Positions 44,257-53,244 of a stretch of 64,000 nucleotides of DNA are shown here, piece after piece. The notes under the pieces were generated by a model. The model saw only the letters and a list, made by a program, of their open reading frames with translations, searched no databases and was not told where the DNA came from. Source of the DNA: Burkholderia sp. D-99. GTDB lineage: Bacteria; Pseudomonadota; Gammaproteobacteria; Burkholderiales; Burkholderiaceae. A program made the position numbers and the translations under genes. Each line of letters starts with the position of its first letter. Within the stretch, counting starts at the first letter, position 1. Location: NCBI RefSeq assembly GCF_011605345.1, contig NZ_JAAOXM010000004.1:434001-498000 (forward strand), given 5' to 3'.

Positions 44257-44829
44257 ATGCACTTGCGTCGTATCGTGCTGTTGATCCTGTGCGTGTCGTT
44301 TTCATTTCTTTCCGGATGCGCGGCGCTGCACCTATGCGGCCCCTTCGAGACTTACGAGGAAGGCATCGGAACGTACGTTGACTGGCAGCCCGATACGTTG
44401 GCGGCCCACCGCCTGGGGGTCGAGCAGGCGCGGGGCCAGTGTCGCTCGGCGCTGCAAGAGCAATGTGTCGCGAGCTATGTCGAAATCTGCCAGGATCGCT
44501 CGAACGAGCGTTTCAGGAACATGAGCCAGGCCGATGCCGATCGCGCCTGCGCCGCTGCCGCTCCCTATATCCGGGAGCCTGGCATGACGTGCGATCGGTT
44601 CGAGCAACGCGCCACCGCTGCCGGAACATGGACATCTTCCGAATTGCCCTGGGTAGACGCGTGCATGCGGTGTACCTATATACCCGACTATCAGCATCAC
44701 AATCCTCTTGTCCCGCGACCCGACAACCGCATGTTCGAAGCGTGCATGGTCACCAAGGGGTTCAAGCTGGTCACGAAGACGAGGCGGGGAACATGCGAGC
44801 CGCGTGGAATCCTGAACGGCGTCCTCTGA
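44257..44829 (+). CDS. Cysteine-rich putative lipoprotein
   Basis: The 190-residue product starts with a clear lipoprotein signal: MHLRRIVLLILCVSFSFLSG with Cys21 as the lipid site. The rest contains about ten further cysteines, mostly in pairs of short spacing (QCRSALQEQCVASYVEIC and DACMRC), suggesting disulfide bonds in the periplasm. The family is not recognised. The ATG at 44257 was chosen because it makes the best signal peptide; the frame is open from 44152. Confidence 0.65.
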   Translation: MHLRRIVLLILCVSFSFLSGCAALHLCGPFETYEEGIGTYVDWQPDTLAAHRLGVEQARGQCRSALQEQCVASYVEICQDRSNERFRNMSQADADRACAAAAPYIREPGMTCDRFEQRATAAGTWTSSELPWVDACMRCTYIPDYQHHNPLVPRPDNRMFEACMVTKGFKLVTKTRRGTCEPRGILNGVL

Positions 44830-44855
44830 CATCAACAGGGCGTTAAAGATCTGTC

Positions 44856-45229
44856 GGCCTGACCGAAGGCCGGCAACTTGTCAAAGGCGAGGAACGGGAA
44901 ACCGCCGCCGCGATCACGCTCCGTCCGGCGGATCGCGACATCGATCGCAATCCGAAGCACATCCAGATTCGCGAGCCCGATACGGGCATCATCGGGCGCG
45001 CGATCGACGGTCTCGATGCGGCCGTCATCAATTCGGACCGGGCGATCAAGACCGGCATCCGCATTCCGCAGGAACGCATCGCGCAGGAGAAGGTGGCCGG
45101 CAACCCGTATCGCAACGTGCTTGCCGTCAATGCGAAGGATGCGGACGCTCCTCCATGGTGCGCGCCCTCGTCGACAGCTATCAGCAACCGAACGTGGCGG
45201 CGAAGATCATCAGCATCTATCACGGCTAG
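44856..45229 (+). pseudogene. metQ/nlpA (methionine ABC binding protein) remnant
   Basis: The frame from 44856 reads DIDRNPKHIQIREPDTGI, GLDAAVINSDRAIKTGI, RIAQEKVAGNPYRNVLAVNA, which is the C-terminal third of MetQ/NlpA lipoproteins. Around 45150-45165 the frame shifts; the end continues in another frame as MVRALVDSYQQPNVAAKII, then SIYHG and a stop. The signal peptide and first two thirds are missing. Not functional. Confidence 0.8.
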
Positions 45230-45369
45230 GCACTGCCGGCATGGCAAGGGGCGCCGCAGCCGTGACCGTGACCGCGAACGGGGCGGCGCGGTGCGTCGCG
45301 CGAGGCGGCTCCGCGCCGAACCCGCTCACCGATCCGCCACGCGCGGGGGACGCCTGACGCGCGCCGGGC

Positions 45370-45918
45370 TTACGCGGCCCTGGCAAGCTCCGCATCGATC
45401 GCGGCGACGAGCTTCGGGTCGTCCGCGGCTGTGTCGGGCGAGAAGCGCGCGACCACTTCACCCGTCCGGCTCACGAGAAACTTCTCGAAGTTCCACAGCA
45501 CGTCGGGCGCCGGATTCGGCTGAATGCCGTAGCCTTCGAGGCGGGCACGGAACGGGCCGTCGCCGGCCGCCTGCGGCTGCGCCTGTGTGAGCGAGCGATA
45601 GAGCGGATGCTTGTCGTCGCCGACCACGGAGATTTTCGAGAACAACGGAAACTTCACGCCGAAGGTCCCGGTGCAAAAGGATTGGATTTCGGCATCGGTG
45701 CCCGGTTCCTGGCCCTTGAAGTCGTTGGCGGGGAACGCCAGCACTTCGAGGCCGTCGGCGCGCTTGTCCTCGTAGAGCGTTTCGAGACCTTCGTATTGCG
45801 GCGTCAGCCCGCATTTGGACGCCACGTTCACCACCAGCAGCACTTTGCCTGCGTAGGACCGCAGCGTGGTTTGTGCACCGTCGATGGCGGTGACGGGAAT
45901 ATCGTAAATCGCGCTCAT
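45370..45918 (-). CDS. Glutathione/thioredoxin peroxidase (GPx family)
   Basis: The 182-residue protein has the peroxidatic site VNVASKCGLTPQY (Cys instead of selenocysteine), FPANDFKGQEPG with the catalytic Gln region, and the W-N-F-E-K-F motif. It reduces hydroperoxides, in bacteria mostly with thioredoxin. AAGGATG places the start at 45918. It follows the VOC gene by 32 bases and is probably co-transcribed. Confidence 0.92.
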   Translation of the reverse strand: MSAIYDIPVTAIDGAQTTLRSYAGKVLLVVNVASKCGLTPQYEGLETLYEDKRADGLEVLAFPANDFKGQEPGTDAEIQSFCTGTFGVKFPLFSKISVVGDDKHPLYRSLTQAQPQAAGDGPFRARLEGYGIQPNPAPDVLWNFEKFLVSRTGEVVARFSPDTAADDPKLVAAIDAELARAA

Positions 45919-45950
45919 GTCTGCATCCTTCAATGGATTGAATCGACGGG

Positions 45951-46388
45951 TCAACTACCGGAATCGCCGTGTATCGCGTTCCTTCGGGAATCTCGCACGT
46001 CGTCAGCAAAGTCACCCGAGAGATCGCGCTGATGCGTAGCGATCTGCCATGTATTCCCCCACTTGTCTTTCACCATCGCCCGCCTGTCACCATACGGCAT
46101 GTCGGCCGGGGCCTCGAGCGGAATCGCTTGAGCCGCGAGCGCCCGCCGATAGGTCAGATCGGCATCCTCGACATAGACATACAGAAACGCAGGCATCGGA
46201 TCGCGCAGGCCGTCTTCGCCGCTGATCATCACGACGGAATCGCCGATCCGGATTTCCGCGGGCAACCCGGGACGGAACGCGCCCTGTGCGTGAAACACGG
46301 ATCGCAAGAATTCGATCAGGTTTTCCGGATCCGGCACGACGATGCGGGGCGTGACGGTGTGCCATCCGTCGGGCTGAAATCCGGCCAT
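45951..46388 (-). CDS. VOC-family (PhnB-like) protein
   Basis: The 145-residue protein is of the PhnB/glyoxalase-like group: WHTVTPRIVVPDPENLIEFLRSVF, GAFRPGLPAEIRIGDSVVMIS, and MPAFLYVYVEDADLTYRRAL. The metal ligands typical of true glyoxalases are only partly kept. GGAGG stands before the ATG at 46388. Function is unknown; its position before the GPx gene suggests a stress role. Confidence 0.8.
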   Translation of the reverse strand: MAGFQPDGWHTVTPRIVVPDPENLIEFLRSVFHAQGAFRPGLPAEIRIGDSVVMISGEDGLRDPMPAFLYVYVEDADLTYRRALAAQAIPLEAPADMPYGDRRAMVKDKWGNTWQIATHQRDLSGDFADDVRDSRRNAIHGDSGS

Positions 46389-46485
46389 GTCAGGGAGCCT
46401 CCGAAGCGATTTCCGCCGGTATTGTCCTCCCGCTTCTGCAGCCTGCAAAGGGCAGGCTACGGCCGGCCGCCAGAACGCCCCCGGT

Positions 46486-46818
46486 TCAATCGACGATGAA
46501 CAGTTTCGCGCCCGCTCGGGTGGACGATCGATGCGCCTCCGCGTGGTCGGCCACCTGGTAGCTCATGCCCGGCCGAAGCGTGAACTGCCGCCCGTCGTCG
46601 AGCTCCGTCAGCAACTCGCCTTCGAGGCAATACAGGATGTGGCCTTTGACGCACCAGTGATCGGCCGCGTAGCCGGCCGAATATTCAACCTGCCGCACCC
46701 GGATATCGCCGAATTGCAGCGTGCGCCAGCGCGCAATCCCATGTTCTCCGCGGTGCTCGGTCGGTTCCACGGTGCGCCAGTCGGTCGTGCCAAACGGGAT
46801 GTCGGTCATTTTCATCAT
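46486..46818 (-). CDS. DHCW-motif cupin protein
   Basis: A 110-residue single cupin with the metal-site segment AADHWCVKGHILYCLEGEL and the later PGMSYQVADHAEAH strand. It belongs to the small family named after its DHCW-type motif. It may bind a metal and a small ligand; no reaction is known. AGGGAGATGA precedes the ATG pair. Confidence 0.8.
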   Translation of the reverse strand: MMKMTDIPFGTTDWRTVEPTEHRGEHGIARWRTLQFGDIRVRQVEYSAGYAADHWCVKGHILYCLEGELLTELDDGRQFTLRPGMSYQVADHAEAHRSSTRAGAKLFIVD

Positions 46819-46897
46819 TCATCTCCCTGATGCGACCCGGCAGTCGGCCTGTCCGGCTCGACGCGGCAAGGTATTCGCGCACCTTTTAGCGTGCGCC

Positions 46898-47185
46898 TCA
46901 ACGAATCTCCACTTCCACGAACACCACTTCGTGGCCGGACGCATTGACGACGTTGTGCTCGACGCCCTTCAGCCCCGCATAGCTGCACCCGGCGTGCAAC
47001 TGCGATTCGCGATTGCCTTGCGCGGTTTCGAGAAGAAGCTGTCCGTCCGTTTGCGGCACGACGACATAGTCGTGCTGATGGACATGCCAGCCGGTCTCGG
47101 CACCGGGCGCGAATCGCCATTCGGTGACGATCACGCGCTCGTTCGCAACCTGCTGCGTCGGAACGGCTTTCGGACGGTGCTGCAT
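46898..47185 (-). CDS. Small cupin-domain protein
   Basis: The 95-residue protein is one cupin barrel with the first metal motif WHVHQHDYVVVPQTDGQL and a weak second motif (EHNVVNASGHEVVFVEVE). It is probably a single-domain dioxygenase- or isomerase-like protein, but the substrate is unknown. GGGAGAC precedes the ATG. It lies 79 bases ahead of the DHCW cupin gene on the same strand, so the pair could be one transcript. Confidence 0.8.
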   Translation of the reverse strand: MQHRPKAVPTQQVANERVIVTEWRFAPGAETGWHVHQHDYVVVPQTDGQLLLETAQGNRESQLHAGCSYAGLKGVEHNVVNASGHEVVFVEVEIR

Positions 47186-47677
47186 CGGATGTCTCCCAAA
47201 ATATCAAGCAGGCTGGCCGACGATGGCGGCAACCGCACTTTCGCCGGTTGGTGTACGCCGCCGGCCGGATGTAAGGACGTCTTGCCACGCCCGATGTTCC
47301 CGACGGCCATTCTAAAGACGAAGCGCCTCCTTCGACACATTCAGATCGTTGCCGTTTTCCCGCACATCTGTTGTCGCCGATGATGCAACCCAACCGATCG
47401 CGAATGTCCGAACGGCTGCTTCGGCAACCCGCCGTCTTGCCCCGACGCGAATGCGGCCGGGGCACGCGCAGTCAATCCCGCGCCCATCACGTCACGCAAT
47501 CGGCGGCTCGTGCGTGTCCGGCATCGAGCGACCGCGCAACGCGAACGCCGAGACCGTCGATTGCAAGTGCCGGACGACTGCGACTGCGACGGCGGCGCGT
47601 CACAAGCCAACTTCGTTCGACACCGGCAGATCGAGCGTGTCGGACAGATATTCCATGTCCTCCACGCCACCGCACCT
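47186..47677. other. Gene-poor stretch, no product recognised
   Basis: Nearly 500 bases with only short frames and no homology that I recognise. Codon pattern and stops suggest decayed coding DNA rather than a promoter region alone. Confidence 0.35.
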
Positions 47678-48223
47678 CTACGAACCCCGCCTGACGGCGC
47701 CGTCTTCGTCATAAGCCACGATGTTCAACCCTTCCGTCGCTGCCGGCGCGACGAAGTACCGCGTGATCCGTTCGAACTCGGCGTCCGACGCCTGGAACGG
47801 ATGGTCGCCGCGCGCATTGCGCGCGCGCAGCCGTGCCTTGCAGACCGCATCGCTGACGTCGAGGTAATGCAGTCGATGATCACAATCGGCCGCCTGCGCT
47901 ACGGCAAGCCCCCATGCACGCGCAGCGACGGTGTTGAACGGCAGGTCGAGCACCACGGATACGCCGGCCTGCAGCAACGCGCGGGCGTGATCGGCCAGTA
48001 CATCCCGGAAGCGCGTTGCACACCGGACATAGTCATCGATCGACAGAATCTCGCCCGGATAGAGATGCGCGAGCCACACGTCTTCGCTGATCGAAACGAC
48101 CGGCCCGGCACTCGCGAGCCGCGCGACGAGCGTCGATTTTCCGGACGCGATCTTGCCGCATACCATGTGGAGCAACACGGCATCGTTCGATGCCGTCGCG
48201 TGAAGTGACTTCCCTGTCTGCAT
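47678..48223 (-). CDS. P-loop kinase-like ATPase (AAA_33 type)
   Basis: The 181-residue protein has Walker A GKIASGKST near residue 24 and a VVLDLPFNT segment as Walker B-like strand, with a lid region rich in Arg (KARLRARNARGDHPF). This is the layout of small zeta-toxin/kinase-like P-loop proteins. The substrate is unknown. GGAGAGCC eight bases before the ATG at 48223 decides the start over upstream ATGs. Confidence 0.8.
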   Translation of the reverse strand: MQTGKSLHATASNDAVLLHMVCGKIASGKSTLVARLASAGPVVSISEDVWLAHLYPGEILSIDDYVRCATRFRDVLADHARALLQAGVSVVLDLPFNTVAARAWGLAVAQAADCDHRLHYLDVSDAVCKARLRARNARGDHPFQASDAEFERITRYFVAPAATEGLNIVAYDEDGAVRRGS

Positions 48224-48252
48224 TTCCAGGCTCTCCATCGAATGCCCAGAAA

Positions 48253-48278
48253 GCAAAAACCCGCCTTCCGGGCGGGTT
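48253..48278 (-). terminator. Orphan minus-strand terminator
   Basis: AACCCGCC (48258-48265) pairs with GGCGGGTT (48271-48278). On the minus strand the hairpin is followed by TTTTTGC. No minus-strand gene lies to its right, so it would end either an unannotated RNA or an antisense transcript from the 48.3-48.5 kb region. Confidence 0.6.
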
Positions 48279-48526
48279 GTGACGATATCCATTCAGTCGA
48301 TCGTTATCCCGCCGGCAACATTGCGGCGCGAATAATCGAACGGGTTTGCGAATGGGTCATGCGCATCAGAATAATCAACTACCCGATCATGAGCAAGCGG
48401 ATTGGAAGCGGCATACTTCAACCTGCAGGCTTAAAACTGATACGCTTGCCGGAAAACAACGATGGAATTCCGTGGCGGCTCCACGCCACCTCCATTCAGA
48501 TAACAGATAAAAGAGGGCATTCCGAG

Positions 48527-49435
48527 ATGAAACGTGGTTTTGTATTTGCCGCCGTGCTGGCGACGTCGTTATTGGCCGCGCAAGCGGCACAGGCGCAGGA
48601 AAAGGCCGCGCCGCCTGTCTATACGTGGCTGTCCGAGCGTTTCCCGGATTACACCCGCTACGATTCCCCCGCACTGACCGTCACCGATTCCGGCTTATCG
48701 GCTGACCAGGGCATCGTCGACGCGCAATTGACGCTCGTCCAGTCGCCGCAAGGCGTCGATTCCGTACTGGGGCTGGCCGTCGCCTTCCATACGACGCAGA
48801 AGTGGAATTTCAATACCGTGCGCGATTACGGGAAATACGGCACCCACTACCGGCAGCCGAAAATCCCGGTCGTGATTCCGACGCTGAACGGTGGCGGCTA
48901 CGCCGACACCGCATACTGGAACACGGCGGCCGACGGCGCCAAGGCCTGGCCCGTCAACGGCGGCGTCTTCATCATGCTGGACCGCCTCTACCTGAAGACC
49001 TACGAGATCAGCGGGACCGACCTCGTGCTCACCCTCTCGGACTACAACGCGGTCGACAAGGGCTTCAGGATCCGGATTCCGGCCGCGTACCTGTCGCGCT
49101 TTCTCGCCGGCATTCCGAACGACCGCCGTCTGGTGCCGGAGGAACTGAAGGGCCGGCCGATGGGCTTCGGCGTGCATTTTGTCGATCTGGACGAAGGGAT
49201 ACAGGAGGGGATGAAGGTCCCCAGCAGCGCGATGCAGATCCTCGGTGTGCTGCCCGGCACCGTCGCCGATCGGGCCGGCCTGAAGAACTACGATGTGCTG
49301 ATCCGGTTCGGCGATCGCCCGCTCAAGCAGATGGCCGACCTGGCCGACGCCGTGCATGCGACCGCCAAGGGCACGGTGGTGCCGCTGACGGTCTGGCGCG
49401 ACGCCAGGGAAGTCACGCTGCAGGCGCAGTTCTAA
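48527..49435 (+). CDS. Secreted PDZ-domain protein
   Basis: The 302-residue protein has a Sec signal peptide (to about residue 23, AQAAQAQ) and an unrecognised beta-rich middle part. It ends in a PDZ domain (about 215-300) with LGVLPGTVADRAGLKNYDVLIRFGDRPL. No serine-protease triad is seen, so it is not a DegP/HtrA enzyme. It probably binds peptide ends or another envelope protein in the periplasm. Confidence 0.8.
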   Translation: MKRGFVFAAVLATSLLAAQAAQAQEKAAPPVYTWLSERFPDYTRYDSPALTVTDSGLSADQGIVDAQLTLVQSPQGVDSVLGLAVAFHTTQKWNFNTVRDYGKYGTHYRQPKIPVVIPTLNGGGYADTAYWNTAADGAKAWPVNGGVFIMLDRLYLKTYEISGTDLVLTLSDYNAVDKGFRIRIPAAYLSRFLAGIPNDRRLVPEELKGRPMGFGVHFVDLDEGIQEGMKVPSSAMQILGVLPGTVADRAGLKNYDVLIRFGDRPLKQMADLADAVHATAKGTVVPLTVWRDAREVTLQAQF

Positions 49436-49492
49436 GAGTGCCGCCGGCGCCGGGTCGCGGCGCCATCGCGGCCGGGTGCCGCGATGCAGGGC

Positions 49493-50194
49493 TCACGCAG
49501 CCCCGTCACGCCCCTTCGGAAACGCGCCATGGCTCATGGCGTCGAGTTGCCGGCCAATCTCCGCGCGCAATTCGGCGGATATCTCGACGCTGTCGAGCAG
49601 CTGCGAAATCCATAGCCCGTCGGCGGCGAGCCGGCAGATCATCAGCGTCGCGGCCTGCTCGAGCGGCACGGGGTCGGGCCGCGTCCATTCCCGCATCGGC
49701 ACCGACCATCGTTCGCGCGTGTCCTGGTCGGTCATCATCGACGCGACCAGCACACGCAGCACATCGGTACTCGCGACCGGCTGCGACTCGTCGAGCACCG
49801 CGTGCATGTAGGCCCGCGCCGCCGCACCTGCACCGCCGGCATCCGCCGCCACCCGCGCAGCCATCTGCGCGGTGAACCGCTCGGTCGCCTGGCCGAACAG
49901 CGCATCCAGCAGCCCCTGCTTGTTCGCGAAGTGATACTGCAGCGCGCCTTTCGTCACGCCGGCGCGCTCGGCCACCGCATCGAGCGTCAACGCGGCCACG
50001 CCGTGATGTGTCGCGATTTCCGATGCAGCCGCCAGCAACTGCGCGCGCACCTGATCCGGCGCTTTTTTGCGACGCACGCCGGCGGTGACGACGGCCGGCG
50101 CCGCCGATGCTTCAGGCGCCCGCGCACCGGCCTCCGCAGCCGGTTCGGCAGGCGCGGGCACATCGTGCGGCGCGGGTTCGAGGTGTTTTTTCAT
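49493..50194 (-). CDS. TetR-family regulator with Pro/Ala-rich N-terminus
   Basis: The 233-residue protein has about 40 disordered Pro/Ala/Glu residues before a normal TetR helix-turn-helix (TLDAVAERAGVTKGALQYHF). A C-terminal ligand domain resembling TetR_C_17-like dimers follows. It is divergent from the squalene-hopene cyclase gene across 53 bases with a strong dyad, which suggests it represses that gene. The ATG at 50194 was chosen over 50233. Confidence 0.88.
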   Translation of the reverse strand: MKKHLEPAPHDVPAPAEPAAEAGARAPEASAAPAVVTAGVRRKKAPDQVRAQLLAAASEIATHHGVAALTLDAVAERAGVTKGALQYHFANKQGLLDALFGQATERFTAQMAARVAADAGGAGAAARAYMHAVLDESQPVASTDVLRVLVASMMTDQDTRERWSVPMREWTRPDPVPLEQAATLMICRLAADGLWISQLLDSVEISAELRAEIGRQLDAMSHGAFPKGRDGAA

Positions 50195-50227
50195 GGAGCG
50201 GATGGTAGCACCCGGGCGTCTCGATAT

Positions 50228-50249
50228 AAACATTCCAGCTGGATGGTAT
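50228..50249. promoter_or_regulatory. Dyad around CCAGCTGG in the TetR/shc gap
   Basis: CATTCCAGCTGGATG forms an imperfect inverted repeat with a perfect CCAGCTGG core, ending at the cyclase start. A TetR dimer bound here would block both divergent promoters. Confidence 0.6.
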
Positions 50250-52311
50250 GATCCGCCGCATGAATAAACCCGCCCCTTCCCCCTGGTCCGCGCTCGACAC
50301 CGCCATCGCCCGTGGACGCGACGCCCTCGTGCGTCTCCAGCAGCCCGACGGCAGCTGGTGTTTCGAACTCGAATCCGACGCGACGATCACCGCGGAATAC
50401 ATCCTGATGATGCATTTCATGGACAAGATCGACGACCTCCGCCAGGAGAGGATGGCGCGCTACCTGCGTGCGAACCAGCGGCTCGACACGCACGGCGGCT
50501 GGTCGCTGTACGTCGACGGCGATCCGGACGTGTCGTGCAGCGTGAAGGCGTACTTCGCGCTGAAGGCGGCCGGCGACAGCGAACATGCGCCGCACATGGT
50601 CCGCGCGCGCGACGCGATCCTGAAGCTCGGCGGCGCGGCACGCTCGAACGTGTTCACCCGCATCCTGCTCGCGACGTTCGGCCAGGTGCCGTGGCGCGCG
50701 GCGCCGTTCATGCCGATCGAATTCGTGCTGTTCCCGAAGTGGGTGCCGATCTCGATGTACAAGGTCGCGTACTGGGCGCGCACGACGATGGTGCCGCTGC
50801 TCGTGCTGTGCTCGCTGAAGGCGCGCGCCCGTAATCCGCGCAACATCTCGATCCGCGAGCTGTTCGTCACACCGCCGGAAGAAGAACGTCAGTACTTCCC
50901 GCCCGCGCGCGGCATGCGCAAGCTGTTCCTCGCGCTCGACCGCACGGTGCGTCACGTCGAGCCGCTGATGCCGAAGGGCCTGCGGCAGCGCGCGATCCGC
51001 CACGCCGAGGCGTGGTGCGCGGAGCGCATGAACGGCGAGGACGGGCTCGGCGGGATCTTCCCGCCGATCGTCTACAGCTACCAGATGATGCAGGTGCTCG
51101 GCTACCCGGACGATCATCCGCTGCGGCGCGATTGCGAAAACGCGCTGGAAAAGCTGCTGGTCACGCGGCAGGACGGCAGCATGTATTGCCAGCCCTGCCT
51201 GTCGCCGGTGTGGGATACCGCGTGGAGCACGATGGCGCTCGAGCAGGCGCGCGGCGTGGCGGTGCCGGAAGACGGCGCGCCGGACGACGCGCGGCGCGCA
51301 CTCGACGAACGCATCGCGCGTGCGTACGACTGGCTGGCCGAACGCCAGGTGAACGACCTGCGCGGCGACTGGATCGAGAACGCGCCGGCCGACGTCCAGC
51401 CGGGCGGGTGGGCGTTTCAGTACGCGAACCCGTACTACCCCGACATCGACGACACGGCAGTCGTCACCGCGATGCTCGATCGCCGCGGCCGCACGCATTG
51501 CAACGCGGACGGCACGAACCCGTATGCGCCGCGCGTCGCGCGCGCGCTCGACTGGATGCGCGGGCTGCAATCGCGCAACGGCGGCTTCGCGGCCTTCGAC
51601 GCCGACTGCGACCGCATGTACCTGAACGCGATCCCGTTCGCCGATCACGGCGCGCTGCTCGATCCGCCGACCGAGGACGTGTCGGGCCGCGTGCTGCTGT
51701 GCTTCGGCGTGACGAAACGCGCGGACGAACGCACGTCGGTCGCGCGCTGCATCGAGTACGTGAAGCGCACGCAGCAGCCCGACGGCAGCTGGTGGGGCCG
51801 CTGGGGCACGAACTACATCTACGGGACGTGGAGCGTGCTGGCCGGCCTCGCGCTCGCCGGCGAGGACAAGTCGCAGCCGTATATCGCACGCGCGATCGAA
51901 TGGCTGCGTTCAAAACAGCATGCGGATGGCGGCTGGGGCGAAACGAACGACAGCTATATCGACGCGAAGCTCGCCGGCACCAATGGCGGCGAGAGCACGT
52001 CGAACTTCACCGCGTGGGCGCTGCTCGCGCAGATGGCGTTCGGCGACTGCGAATCCGATTCGGTGAAGCGCGGCATCGCGTATCTGCAGTCCGTGCAGCA
52101 GGAGGACGGTTTCTGGTGGCATCGTTCGCACAATGCACCCGGCTTCCCGCGCATCTTCTACCTGAAGTATCACGGCTATACCGCGTACTTCCCGCTGTGG
52201 GCGCTCGCGCGTTATCGGCGGCTGGCGGGCGCAGCGGCATCGACCGGCTCGACGGCACGCGAGGCGGCCGCTACGACTGCTGTGACCGCAGCCGATACGG
52301 CCGTCGTTTGA
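50248..52311 (+). CDS. shc: Squalene-hopene cyclase
   Basis: The 687-residue protein is of normal SHC length. It has the catalytic acid motif DIDD at 399-402, and several QW repeats (QQPDGSWCFELE near the start, QQPDGSWWGRWG near residue 510). It turns squalene into hopene, the base of hopanoid membrane lipids. It has no signal peptide and binds the membrane from the inside. No other hopanoid genes (hpnCDE) are in the window. The start is either 50248 or 50260 (MNKPAP); no good ribosome site decides. Confidence 0.95.
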   Translation: MIRRMNKPAPSPWSALDTAIARGRDALVRLQQPDGSWCFELESDATITAEYILMMHFMDKIDDLRQERMARYLRANQRLDTHGGWSLYVDGDPDVSCSVKAYFALKAAGDSEHAPHMVRARDAILKLGGAARSNVFTRILLATFGQVPWRAAPFMPIEFVLFPKWVPISMYKVAYWARTTMVPLLVLCSLKARARNPRNISIRELFVTPPEEERQYFPPARGMRKLFLALDRTVRHVEPLMPKGLRQRAIRHAEAWCAERMNGEDGLGGIFPPIVYSYQMMQVLGYPDDHPLRRDCENALEKLLVTRQDGSMYCQPCLSPVWDTAWSTMALEQARGVAVPEDGAPDDARRALDERIARAYDWLAERQVNDLRGDWIENAPADVQPGGWAFQYANPYYPDIDDTAVVTAMLDRRGRTHCNADGTNPYAPRVARALDWMRGLQSRNGGFAAFDADCDRMYLNAIPFADHGALLDPPTEDVSGRVLLCFGVTKRADERTSVARCIEYVKRTQQPDGSWWGRWGTNYIYGTWSVLAGLALAGEDKSQPYIARAIEWLRSKQHADGGWGETNDSYIDAKLAGTNGGESTSNFTAWALLAQMAFGDCESDSVKRGIAYLQSVQQEDGFWWHRSHNAPGFPRIFYLKYHGYTAYFPLWALARYRRLAGAAASTGSTAREAAATTAVTAADTAVV

Positions 52312-52347
52312 CGGACGACGCGCTCGCTGCCATGCGCGGCGAGCGCG

Positions 52348-53010
52348 TCAGACAAACCCCTCTTCGACCAGCGTGCAGCCGTTCGCGGTGATCTCGTGCC
52401 GCTGCCCCGAGCCGCCGACCACCCGGCTCCAGCTCGCGGACACGAGCATGGCCGCATCGCCGTCCGTGCGCAGCGCATAGTCGAATCCACCGTACATGCC
52501 CGGCACCGCGAACCACATGCGTTCGGCCTGCGCGTCGAGTTCGAGCAGCGGTTCGAGTTCGGGCAGGCGCAGCGCGTCGACACGCAGGTGTGCGATGCGG
52601 CCGAGAATCATCTCGTGGAAATGGCGCTGAATGGCGAGCAGCGTAGCGTCGGGCACGAAGCGTCGCGGCTGCGGCGTCAGCACATCGACCAGATGCCGAT
52701 GCCCGCGCCGCGCGGCGATATCGACCGCGCGCTCGCGTTGCGCATCGCGCAGCATCCGCCATGCGCCGAGCTGCAACAGCTCGGCGACGACCACTTTCGG
52801 CGCGCCGCCGTAAGCCGCCTGATGCAGCGGCGCATAAAGCGACGTACCGCCGAGCCGCGTCGCGTTGACGAGCGCGGGCTCCTTCGCCACGAGGTCGAGC
52901 ATCGTCGCCCAGTCGCGGTTCCTTGCCGCGTCGGCGAGTGCGTGCCGGGTCGCGACCTGCGCGTCGCCGAGCATGTCGGCGCCCGTGATGCCGTCCCATG
53001 CGATGCTCAA
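52348..53010 (-). CDS. Ankyrin-repeat protein
   Basis: The 220-residue protein has ankyrin-like repeats in its first half: LYAPLHQAAYGGAPKVVVAEL and AVDIAARRGHRHLVDVL. A C-terminal barrel-like region (WFAVPGMYGGFDYAL) of unknown function follows. I place the start at a TTG (53010) because GAGGAG stands six bases before it. ATGs at 53058/53061 are open in the same frame but lack any ribosome site. It probably mediates protein contacts. Confidence 0.75.
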   Translation of the reverse strand: MSIAWDGITGADMLGDAQVATRHALADAARNRDWATMLDLVAKEPALVNATRLGGTSLYAPLHQAAYGGAPKVVVAELLQLGAWRMLRDAQRERAVDIAARRGHRHLVDVLTPQPRRFVPDATLLAIQRHFHEMILGRIAHLRVDALRLPELEPLLELDAQAERMWFAVPGMYGGFDYALRTDGDAAMLVSASWSRVVGGSGQRHEITANGCTLVEEGFV

Positions 53011-53244
53011 TCGAATCTCCTCGTCAGTCGCGTTTGCGTGACCGCATTGACCGCTCATCATAAGCGTTCGTCGCGGCGGCGCGATCATGCGGCGCTGCTT
53101 CGAGTCGGGATTCCCCGGCTCCACATCCGGCCACTGCCCGCGCCGCCCCGCCGATCTGCGATGATGTCGGACGCGAGGCCACCCATCGCGATCGCCTCGC
53201 ACGGGCGCGCCACAGGCGCCCCACTCCATCCAACCCGACGAAGC

